This document shows positions 1-11,200 of a DNA stretch of 36,287 bases, one piece after another (within the stretch, counting starts at the first letter, position 1; the number at the start of each line of letters is the position of its first letter). The stretch is from Phoronis australis. Its lineage: Eukaryota; Phoronida; Phoronidae. Below the pieces are notes generated by a model, which was not told the DNA's origin, did not search any database, and saw nothing but the letters and a program-made list of their open reading frames with translations. Made by a program: the position numbers and the translations under genes. The DNA is taken from assembly GCA_002633005.1 (NCBI GenBank), contig NMRA01000525.1:258765-295051 (forward strand), read 5' to 3'.

Positions 1-261
1 AATAAAAACTACTTGTAACTCTCTCCATAAAAAGTACAGTCTGCTAGGTAGATTGTAATCAGCTGATCATATCCGCATGAGCGAAGCCAATTATCCTCGC
101 TCGTGACTCGATGAATATAGCAGCTTGGCGGCATCCCTTTGATCGTGAGCCGAGCGCGACTCAGCCAAGGTGGATAAATACGGTCTAGTTCAATTTTCCA
201 TACCCCACCGATAACTTTGACGACCGGGGTTAGGACCAATCTTATTTAGTGGGACTGTTCA
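1..261. other. Intronic sequence left of the repeat array, nothing recognised
   Basis: Part of the 3' intron of the ZIP gene. A 76-codon minus-strand frame (239-9) has no recognisable domain and no supporting splice sites. It contains no ZIP C-terminal signature (no LPE motif, no TM8-like hydrophobic run). I see no regulatory or repeat structure here. Confidence 0.5.
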
Positions 262-1957
262 TAGCATGAAGAGGTGCCACAGTAGTTGAAATCAGAAAAT
301 CACCGTCAGCTGTCCACTTCATAGTAAAAACTTACATGCCAATTTTCACAATTACCCTGAAAGCGGTTTGGTTGATAGACGAGTGGACGCCAAAAACAGA
401 TTCGAAAACAGTAAAAATGGCCACTAGGTGGTGCAAACTAGGTCGAATCCATCTAAAAACGGAGAGATAGTGTCATCTCATTAACAGATGCCTGTATGCC
501 AAATTTTATGAAAATACGTTGAGGACCTTTGAATATACAGAGGTAAACGTAAAAAAAATTGCCACTAGGTGGCACACCAGTTGTCAGATCCGTCTGAAAG
601 ACGTCATCCTCCGTTGTTAACATCATATAAATACACTTGATAAATTTCGTAAAGATCCTGCAAACGGTTTAGGGGATACAGCCATAGGCGCAAAAAATTT
701 GAGTGGTTTGGTTGATAGAGGGGTGGACGCAAAAAAACAAGACTCGAAAACAGTAAAAATGGCCACTAGCCAGTGCAAACTACGTCAAAGTTATCTGAAA
801 ACGGAAGGATAGCGTCATCTCACTAATAGGTGCCTATATACCAAATTTTATGAAAATCCGTTGAGGACTTTTGAAGATACAGAGGTAAACGTAAAAAACT
901 AAAATTGCCACTAGGGGGCATACCGGTAGTCGGATCCCTCCGAAAGTTCGCTCATGCCGTCCCATCCATGGAAGGAACCCAAGTGCAACATTTGATGAAC
1001 ATACTTCAAGGGGTTTTGAAGATAGAGCAGCAGACGCCGGACGGACGCCTTACGGACGGAGATGACGGCATAATACGTCCACATATAAACACATATGGGT
1101 GCATGAAAATGAAATTGTCACTTGAAGGCTACAGGCGCAAAAAACATAACTGCCCCTAAAAGGCGCCACAGTAAATGCAGTCATCGCAAAATCATCGTCA
1201 AACTTCTTCTTCACATCAGGAACATACATGCCAGTTTCCACAATCATTCTTAGAGTGGTTTAGTTGACACAGGGGTAGACGCCAAATTACAAGACTCGAA
1301 AACAGTAAAACTGGCCACTACGGGGCGCAAAATACCACGAATCAAACTGAAAACCGGATGATAGTGTCAACTCACTAATAGATGCCTACCAGCCAAATTT
1401 TATGAAAATTCGTTGAGGACCTTTGAAGATAGAAGCAAAATAAAAAAAAAAAAACTGCCACTAGAGAGCACACCGGTAGCCCAATCCATCCGAAAGTCAT
1501 CGTCATTTGTTGTCAAGTTCATATAAATACACTTGCTAAATTTATTAAAGATCCTGCAGAGGGTTTGGGTGATACAGCCCTGGGCGTAAAAAACTGTCGC
1601 TAAGAGGTGCCAGAGTAAGTGAAGTCGTCGGAATATCATCCGTCAGACTTCCTCTACACATCAGGAACATACACACGCCAATTTCCACAATCATCCTTAG
1701 AGTGGTTTGGTTGACAAAGGGGCAGATGCCAAAAACACACTCGAAAACAGTAAAAATGGCCACTAGGTGGCGCAAAATGCTTCAAATTGAACCGGAAACC
1801 GGAGGATAGCGTCACCTCACTAATACATTTCTATCTACCAAATTTTATGAAAATCTGCTGACGATCTTTGAAGATGCAGACTGAGGTAAACGTAAAAAAA
1901 TAAAACTGCCACTAGGGGGCACACCAGTAGTCCGATTCGCCCGTAAGTTGTCAACCT
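262..1957 (+). repeat. Higher-order repeat array: four A-B-C units of ~150 bp modules with CTCF-like cores
   Basis: Three related module types recur in fixed order. A modules (starting near 419, 760, 1311, 1756) open with a variant of TGGCCACTAGGTGGCGCAA and contain AAATTTTATGAAAATCCGTT and TACAGAGGTAAACGTAAAAA. B modules (560, 903, 1451, 1903) open with TTGCCACTAGGGGGCACACC. C modules (262, ~697 truncated, 1144, 1590) contain GTCGCTAAGAGGTGCC-like cores and AGTGGTTTGGTTGA. The second C has an internal deletion and the last B is cut off near 1957, close to exon 8. B2 carries a terminal-type extension (1020-1143) with ACGCCGGACGGACGCC and a palindromic stretch. No credible ORF. Likely a decayed tandem-bearing mobile element; the family is unnamed by me. 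Confidence 0.8.
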
Positions 1958-2020
1958 CTATTGCCAACAGTCATTCTTGCCATCCCAACCACCCTTATTA
2001 GAGCCAATTACAACACTCAC

Positions 2021-2208
2021 CATGTCTACAAGCGCTATGTAGATGAACATCCCTCCTGTCATCGAAAACAGCCAAAGGCTAGCATCAGTGAAGTTGCCAA
2101 GCAACACGCCAATCACCATGCCGACTAGACAGAGAAGAGAGGAGACCATGTTGTAGATGATGGCCTTTTTGGCTGACATGCCAGCTTGCAAAAGCATTGC
2201 AAAATCAC
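2021..2208 (-). CDS. slc39a10-like: ZIP exon 8: TM5 end, TM6 and TM7 (residues 541-603)
   Basis: The acceptor CTCTTTTCAG|GTGATT completes Gly541 and the donor GACATG|GTGAGT ends in phase 0. The 188 bases encode DFAMLLQAGMSAKKAI (after HEL-G, the invariant GDFA stretch), TM6 (~556-577) and TM7 (~584-602), ending YIALVDM. In relatives the next residues are an L/V-P-E motif and TM8. No acceptor followed by such a codon string is visible on the minus strand of 1-2020, so the final exon should lie left of the window. The A-B-C repeat array begins only about 60 bp downstream of the donor. Confidence 0.96.
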
Positions 2209-5200
2209 CTGAAAAGAGAGCAGACAAAGTTCAATAAGACAACTTATGTTCAGAGGACTGGCAATTACCTTCGGCGTTGATAGCCTGTTAGCAAGGTGGT
2301 CCAAAAGGAAAGGGAAATTTATTTTGAAATTGCATGTTGTGACGGAAGTGTTGACTAGAAAGCAAAGAGCCATGATTTTTCAAAAGCTATTTAGCCATGG
2401 TTGCTGACAATTCATAATTGGTAACTAGTGTTTTTTACATCTATATAAACAAACTATAAAGGATATCCTGACACTTTAATTTATTCACATGCCATCAATT
2501 TTGACACCACCCTGCTCTGTCCCTGGGACTATAAAAGTGACTCGTAACACGAATTATAGAGTCACTGCAGTTTTGGATGAAACTGGCCTTATTACATTTT
2601 AACATAATGAAAGTCAGTGAACACAGGCGCTCACCCACACTTATACAAGGGCTGAATACCACACCAAGAGACTTACCCACACTTATACAAGGGCTGAATA
2701 CCACACCAAGAGAAGCCCAGAACAAACCATTTCAGTGCACACACTTTTCTCAACCACAGGATGAATTAAAACTTCACAATTACAGGAAGTCTCACAGAGT
2801 CTCTCAATTCCAGCTACTATCCTCCTAAACCCCAGTCCAGGACCAGCAAACACCAAACAGGAGATAAATATTCCATATCCGTACCTATAAATTCAACACG
2901 CACTGGAAATACTTTGATAATCAGTGACCCAACTCCTAAATATGATTCAGATTTCTAGTTTAGCTGAATTCATAAAAATTGGTTGAGAAACTCAGGCCAA
3001 ACAAAAAAAAACCAAGAGGAATGCAGGGGCATTGAAATGCACCCACGATGTATCACACGACATGTTTCTAGAGGCAATAGGAGATGCTTCAGTAGTTGAA
3101 TCTACCCGCAAATCAAAAAGTAACGATGCATTGGCACCATATACCTCTGAATCATGTTTCACAAAAGTCCGTCAATCAGTTATCTGTATATCATCCGAAA
3201 ACGGTCTTCCCACAAACTACACTTGAAAAACTGATAATAAAATGGCCACCAGGAGGCAATGAAGTGGTCAAATCTGCCCAAAAATCAAATGGTACCGGCG
3301 CACGCAAAGTTTCAACCAAATCCATCAATCCGTTCTCCAGGTATCGTCCGGAAACACTCTTCCCCCAAACAACACTTGGAAAAGCCTCTTGTTACAGCAC
3401 TGCACTGGTCGAAACTACCTAAAAAACGAGTAGTCCGGCGCATTGACAGCACATACCTCTGTGTCGAGTTTCATTACAATACGTCAATCCGATCTATAGA
3501 TATCATCCCAAAACATTCTCCCAAGTAGCCACTACCAGGTGCTGCAATAGTCAAATCCACTCGAAAATTTAATGGTGCAAGTGAACTGATGTCATAATAC
3601 CTTTGTGCCATTTGTTCCATTGAAATCTGCCTAGAGGTTCTCCAGTATTCCCCTAAAAATACTGAAATGCCCACATCCTCTGACCCCAGGAGGCAAGGCA
3701 GAATGAAATGTGGCACGAAACGTTCCAGTGATTCCCTACACCCTTTTTGCGACTTTCACCAACATCCAACCATGGGTTTTCGAGATATCGAGCACACAAC
3801 CAGACAAAGTGAAACCAGATGCCAGCACAAGGTGACAACAATACACAAGCACACACGCACGCATGCGCACACACACACACACACACACAAACAAATGTGG
3901 GCATGTAATGTTATAACAAGGGCACATGCCAGTATTCGAATACATCCAACAATTGCTACCATCTGTCACCGGCTTCATAGAAACACACCTGCCAAATTTC
4001 AAGAAGAAACTTCAAGCCGTTTAAAAGATACACAGCAGATGAGAAACGTTGGCCACCAGGACATAGCTGACGGCAATATGTAGCCACATAATGAATATAT
4101 GTCGGCAGACAATGAAAACAGGCTGATAGTTCCCAGCAAAGAAAGAACAACTAGTCAGGTTTTAATACAATTAGTTACCTAACTCATGCGGCAGTTCATG
4201 GCAAGTGACAGCCACGGTGGTACTCAATCCACCGCCTAAACCCATAGTAAATGCAGCACCTGTAACATCAACAACAATGAGAAAAATTGAACTACAACAA
4301 AAGTAATCACTATTGAAATTCAAAAACTGTAATTGTCACCAGTGATCATGATAAACAACTTTGTCAAAGAAAGCAGGCATTACAATGAGTTCTTGTTATA
4401 AAATGGAAGATGTACAATGCACTAAGTAAACATGAACAGAAAAATTGGCAGACAAGTGAAATTTTCCCTCACTGAGTCCAATTACGATGTATTGCAAAAG
4501 TAATGGTTTACCAAATTCATGTTCTGTGCCACTGCAGCTACCGTCTGATAAATTCAAACAAAGTTAAAGCCTGTGAAAAATGTCAAAAGGAAAATTTCGG
4601 CAACTGTAATTTTGTCTGACATGAATGAGATTTTAACACAGCATCACTTAAGAGTTTACTCGAAAACTGACCAATCACATGCCGCCCTGTACGAAATCTA
4701 TGCAACTTCACTTGAAGCATAACACGTCATTATGATCAATTTTCGAGTCTCACAGTTTAGCAATCTTGAGCCCGAAAGTGATCCTACCAATTGCCATGCC
4801 ATCACAGAAGTTGTGCAGTCCATCACCCATGATCACCATCCAGGCCACCGCAGACACGCTCTTAGGAACCTCATGACTGTGCCCGTGACTATGTCCGTGG
4901 CTGTGCCCATGTCCATTATGATCGCCTTCACCCTCGTCATTGTCATGGTGATCGGACCCTTGACTTCTTTTCCTCTTGGAATGGCTATGGCCGTCACTGA
5001 CAGCACCTGCGTCAGGAGCATGCAGAAACGTGCTAGAATCTTTCAACTCGTCAAGATCGTGCTTCTTGCACGTCTCGTCGCAAAAGTCCACATGAGACAC
5101 GTCTGTCGATGGCGTCAGGTCATCCATAGGGGCACTATGGCGTGTTGTGTGACATGTCTGCGTTGTACCGTCGCACTCGGTAGGCTGGCAGTACTTAGGG

Positions 5201-8200
5201 TCGCTGCTGACAGGCATGTGGTCATCGCCCTGTGCCGGAGACATGTCCTGACTACAAGGTATGTTGTTCATCAGGTGCCAGTCTTCGTGAGCGTCAGCAG
5301 CCATCTTTTTCACGCCTGAAACAAAAAGGAAACACTACAGAGGTTGTCAAAAAAATTAACAAATTTTATTGTAATTGTGGCAAAAATTGCAAAAGAAACC
5401 TTAAAAATTGACTGTAAATCAAAAATAACTAGCTTGTTCAAAATTTACACAGATGTCAAGAAAAGATGGATACATTCTCCAGTTCCTTTTTGACAACTAC
5501 CACCTTCATAATTCATGTCACAATTAGACTATGAACTAATCACCATTCGATCAGTGTCTGCAGACAATACCCTCTTACAAAACTTGAAAATCAATACCAG
5601 GAACTGGGGAGGAGAAAATAACTACAGGATATACAGTTGAGTCTATAAGGTTGAATTTATCCAGTTCTGTCATAAACATACCTGTCACAGACCTTATTTA
5701 ACATAAAACTTAATTACATGTACAAAATGCCACAACCAAATGTATAACCCTCCAGCAACAAAAACGAAGATTGAATATAAGACACATTCCTAAGAAGAAA
5801 ATGAGTACTGGGTTATTACATTAAGGAAAACATAGCAAAGTTAAGTTGAATCCAGTTAATGTAATTATGTACAAAACACTTGACGCTGGCACAAACACAC
5901 AAAGTTCAACGAGTTCTAATTTCAAAACACCAAATTCAGAGACCAAGAGCTAAGCATGACGAACGCAGTATTTCAGCTGACCAATACATCCAGTTCAAGT
6001 AGTCGAGTATGTACATAGTTGGTGAATACGGAATTAAGACGACCATAAACCCGCGTTCCGCGCAAGAGATGAACTATGATTTTGGCAACTGCTAGAAAAC
6101 TGATCAGGAATTGTTTTGTACCCAGTAAAGAAAATGATCTCTCGGCTTCGATATTTCAAGACGAAGCTCATAAAGTTTCAAGTGACAGACATGATAAAAA
6201 TTCGAGAAAATAGAAGTTAGGTTTCATTTGATCAAGGAAGTTCTATTTGATTATATCCTCTTGAATTTCTGGAACTGATAAGGCGTAGATTGTTAGCACA
6301 GCCAGGCTGCAAGTGTTTCTTCAGTTCCAACAAACCTGACAGGGATTACTTGATGCACCTACACTGGTCAGCTTGTTTGAGAAACAAATACCATGGTAGA
6401 CAATTGGCCGGCGAGTCGTAATGCCAGGCAAAATACCACTGGAAGGCTTAAAAATGGACTAGATTGATATCTGGACCCAACGAGAAAATAAGACATGAGG
6501 CCACGAACATGAGACAGGGTTGATATTTTGGAAAATTCACTGATGGTCCAGTTTTGGAAATGTTCATTTGATCAGGAACATGTTTTAAGAGATACACCTT
6601 GAAAGTACAGAGTATTGGGATCCTTGTTACACTGCCTGTTCCTTGGGGCTTTATAAAAATCCACGGATGAAACGGAGGTTACCTATTGGCTGCCTATGAG
6701 ATTTTCAGTAGAAGGAAAAAAGATAATGCCAGGAAAAGCTCACAGAGATCTATGCAGGCATGTTCGCGTGCCATTCGTGAATAAAATTTTTGATGCACAC
6801 TCAACCGATTAATTGGTCACCTGACCACCGCAACAATGATAAATAAAGATTCTTTTCAAAGCCCAAAAGCAACACAATCACATTACCAGAATCAACATTC
6901 AATTACAATACAGCATAGAAAGAAAAAACTCCATCCACACGACGTTTAGAAAAACGTTTGCGTCTGTTCCGTTACAATGTTCTTCCACCGTCGAAAGAAG
7001 TACGATTTGTCATGATCATATAGTTACAACAAAGGTGATGAAATGAAATAGATTTTAAGGTACCATTAAAAACAACTCTTGTTAATTGCCTCCAAAATAC
7101 AGCAAATTTAGAAAAGAAGTATTACGTTAATGACGTAGAGCAAGTTTGAGAGATTAGAGTTCCAGACAGAGTTCCCATGATAGCCCAATTTCCTGTCCTA
7201 AAACTGGACCATTATAAATAGAGTGTAACAGTTGTTTAATTCAGAGGAAAATGGACGAGAGACAGAAATTAACCAAACAATAAAAAGTCTGTACATCATG
7301 GTGCATTGTGAAGTTAGCCTCAACCCAGTTGGGATAAAGCAATATGTCCTACCAGAAACACCGTCAACATCATTGTCAACTAGAAACCAAGGCGATGATT
7401 AATCAATAACCAGGTTCTAGGGCAAAGGTACAGTGTCAGTTAACTGCCCCTGTGAAAAATGTACCATGCGAGAAGGATAATTATTTCCGAAAACAATCAA
7501 CTAAATAAACAAGCAAAACAATAATTAAATAATAATCATGAACAACGCAGATATGCCTCCATTATGTACATCGCAAATGGCAAAGACAGAAGGGTGTTCA
7601 GTTTTGAAAATATTTCCACGCACACCAGAGTAAGCAAGTTCATCAGTGAACTTAAAAATCGAGCGTTTATGGGATGCAGTAGTCATGCGAGTAGCAAATG
7701 CAATCCTGGTAGATACTGATATTGACGCAAAGCAATTAATTTAAATTACCACTAGGGGCACTGCTGCTGTGGGATCCATCCAACAAGTGATACCAGTCAT
7801 GCTTAGCTTTACAGAAACTCATTTTTCAGGACGTATTTTAAAGAGAATTGGCAGAAAGAGAGATGGACACTAAAAGTGAACATCAAACAAATAAAACTGC
7901 CACCATCACAAGTTAGGACTGTCCAAAAATGGGTATCCATTCTCTCCTGAAAAATCTCATCTGACAAATGTTATAGACATCCTTACTCAAACTTGTATGT
8001 AAAGAAATGTGCACCTAGGAGGCTAAGGAGTAATCGAAAAGGTCCAAACAGCAGAGCCAGTAATATGTTAACAGTAGAAGCACATTCAGCAAATTTCGTA
8101 ACGATTCTTTAAGCTGTTTACACATAGAAAGGCACTAAACAAAAATGGAACCAAGTCCATTCAAAAACCAGCATCATCCACAAACTTGTCAATAGGAGCA

Positions 8201-11200
8201 TGATATCTTTAAAAATTAAATTTCATGATGACCTTTCACACTGTTGGGAAGATAGACATGTGGATGACAGAAACATGCACCAGAAATTGCCACTGGGGGT
8301 GCAAAGAGCCAACAAGAAATTGTCTGGTAACATCCCCTCCTTGACACCAGACTATCTGCCAAATTTCGTAAACATCCTTTTAGGAAATTAGCAGCCAAAA
8401 AGCAATAAAAAATTGCCACCAGGTGGCACAGTAGTTGCTGAATTTGTTCCTAAGTCGTTCTCTTCTGTCGTCATAGGAACACACCAGCCAAATTTCACAA
8501 AGATGCGGCATAGGATTTAGGAGACCTGCAACAATGAGACGCTTTGACAGATGTCGGACTACCTGCACAATATGTGCCCACACATCAATGCGAGGACACA
8601 AAAAGTAGGAGAAAAAATTCTAAGCTGACACGGGAAGAACAGGCAGCATATTAAATTATACAGAGCGGACAGATTGCATCATCTTAAATAACTTCTGGTT
8701 TAACAAAATAATGCACAGGAAGGCTCTTGGCCCACCAAAAGTTCCTCACAGGAGTAGTGATTTTACAGCTTTAAAAATTCATTTAGGAGTTAAAGGAATA
8801 TGACTGAAAATGGAATTTTATTTCATGTAACATGTTGACAAAAGCAAAAACTCGAGAAAACAGTCACTGTTTTTTTCTGAAACTAAAGCATATCAATTCC
8901 CTGCTAAACGCTACATGAAAGCAACTTAACAAGCACTGAAACCTGGTGTGTGGCCAAGAATATAACTATAAGTATACATGTACAAGTTTTACTGCACAAT
9001 ATTAAGTGTAACCTAGGCTTACCTTTGACAGTGTGAACAACCATGGGTAAATCTGAGCAAGAGCCGCACTCGTTCGCCTTCAGTTCGTCTAAATTTTCTG
9101 CGTGCAACTTCTTACGAAAATTTTTCTGAAAAACCAAAGAATATTTGATTTCGACCTTGGGTAAATTCTCATTTACAGAACGAATGCTAGGAGTCGCCTC
9201 ACTCCTCTGTGACTTAGTGTTCACCAACATAGCAAGTTTATAAAGAGATAAATCTTCACCTAAATTCCTTAAATTGATAGGTAATTCCACATTTTGCTGT
9301 TTCGATCTCACACACACGATGTGGTTTAACCGCGGACTAGATTTCTGTTATCCATTTCCTTGTGTTTCATTTCAGTCTCCCGGCGCCTGACCTATGTAAC
9401 AATGAACTGCTGATCCTTTAAAGTAGACCACAATGCCCACATATTACAATATGTTGGCTCCACTCACATGACCTAATTGGAATCTATAGAACGTTTTTAT
9501 GATAATTAAACTAATCACACACTACAAATTCACTTGAGAATGTGCGTGAATGTTGAAATAATGAACAAGGCTACAGGGTGAATAACTGAGTTATACTGAA
9601 CAAAAACAAGTTTACACTGAATAATTAACTGATTCAGAAGTCCTTGAGGTTTTCACGTCTTGCCACATAATCGGTTTTTTCTCGGCTTCGGTAAATCGAC
9701 TTAATTTGAACAGGAACACAAGTTGTTGAAAACAGCTTGGTGGATTTCGCTGAAACTTTCCAAACTTGATATTTAACCACCAATCTCAAAAACGCCTTAG
9801 GTTTTTTTGATATAAAGGCCTAGTTTTTGCATTACGTAACAAAGAATACAACTTCTATTTTTTACAAAAATACTTCAGGTTTTACAAGTTGATTTGTCAT
9901 CGAAATAAAACAAAAAGACTAATCGAACAGCATTTTTACGACAACAGATGAGATTTTCATTTAAAGAAAGTTTCATTATAATCCACCGAGAGGTTATTTT
10001 GCTATGAATGTACCTTTCGTAAACATGAAATTTCGACTTAAAAAGGTGCATTAATAACGATGTCACATAAATATAAAACATATTTTTGTATTTCCTGATC
10101 TTTTTTCTTTCAGAAAACATATACTTATAGTTGCTGACAAAACCTAGTTTTTTGATAAACGAGTTAGAATGGAGGTCACTAAATAAGGTTTGAGACATCA
10201 TTAAGTTGACTGACTCTCTGCTGCTAACCTAAATTTAGGAAAAATACTGAAGTTGACACAAATAAGTAACAACCGAGCAGTAAAGCAATATGTTATAGAC
10301 AGAAGGGTGGTGAATACTCCAGACCACTTTAGGAACTGTTTACAATAAAGTAAACTTTTTAAAATTTGTTAATATGTAATGTTTTGTGAAATCTGTGTAT
10401 ACAAAAAAGATGTACATAATTACTCATTGACAAACATAATGACTTACAAGTTGCCTTTACAAATTACATGTTCAAATTTATGGCCGACTTCCTTTGTTTT
10501 ATGTGTAGAAATGTCAGTGATAGTATTGCCTACAGATAGACATTTACCACACAATGTAGCCAATTTTTACTTTACGGTCTACAAAAATAAATTTGTCATT
10601 GAAAGTTTAGCCCCTTCAGTCTATGATAGACAAAACGATAATAAAGAGAAATTATTTAAAGCACATTTATTTGCATGACTGCTGCTCCTTTGTTGAGCAA
10701 GTAGAGTCTTCACATGGACTTTCTCAGAACAAGGTTGACCAGGGGTGTGCAAGACACTCACCAGGGGTGTGCAAGTTACTCACCAGGGGTGTGCAAGACA
10801 CTCACCAGGGGTGCGCAAGTCACTCCCCAGGGGTGTGCAAGACACTCACAAGGCATTTCCAGAAACATTGAAGTATATTCCATAATTCAACATTCCCACA
10901 TGCAAAAAATGAGCAAAATATTTTCACTGAGAAAATGTATTATTTCATTAAATGCGCAACTGGCCTAAATATTCCCATTGAAGTACACACAAAGTTAGAT
11001 CTTAGTTATATGCAAAACCAAAAGTACTTCTTAAATACATAAAACAAGACCAACCGGAAACATTCATTGTTACATTATGCAACTATACACCACTAAGTGG
11101 ACTGGTGTTTGTGGATGCTCATTTCGGTTACATGGCCATAGTCCGAGCGCGCATTAGTCCGAAGGTTCAATGGTACAAACATATAAGATTTTGGGTGTAA

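Noticed and set aside
9-239. 76-codon minus frame as the missing last ZIP exon
   Set aside because: No LPE motif, no TM8-like hydrophobic run, and no acceptor in the required phase.
905-1247. Short frames on both strands across the module array as genes
   Set aside because: They sit wholly within the non-coding A-B-C repeat, and the frames are not conserved between module copies.
4732-5319. 195-codon plus-strand open frame, the longest in the window
   Set aside because: It is antisense to ZIP exon 6. The minus strand carries HNFxDG, the GHSH tract and correct splice sites, while the plus translation shows no domain. The frame is open because of the His-rich codon repeats.
8904-9317. Whole 137-codon minus frame as a separate gene
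   Set aside because: Only the part between a strong acceptor (9126) and donor (9022) fits, as ZIP exon 5; the rest is intron read-through.
10739-10848. CRISPR-like spaced repeats
   Set aside because: Units abut as a minisatellite without unique spacers, and the genome is eukaryotic.
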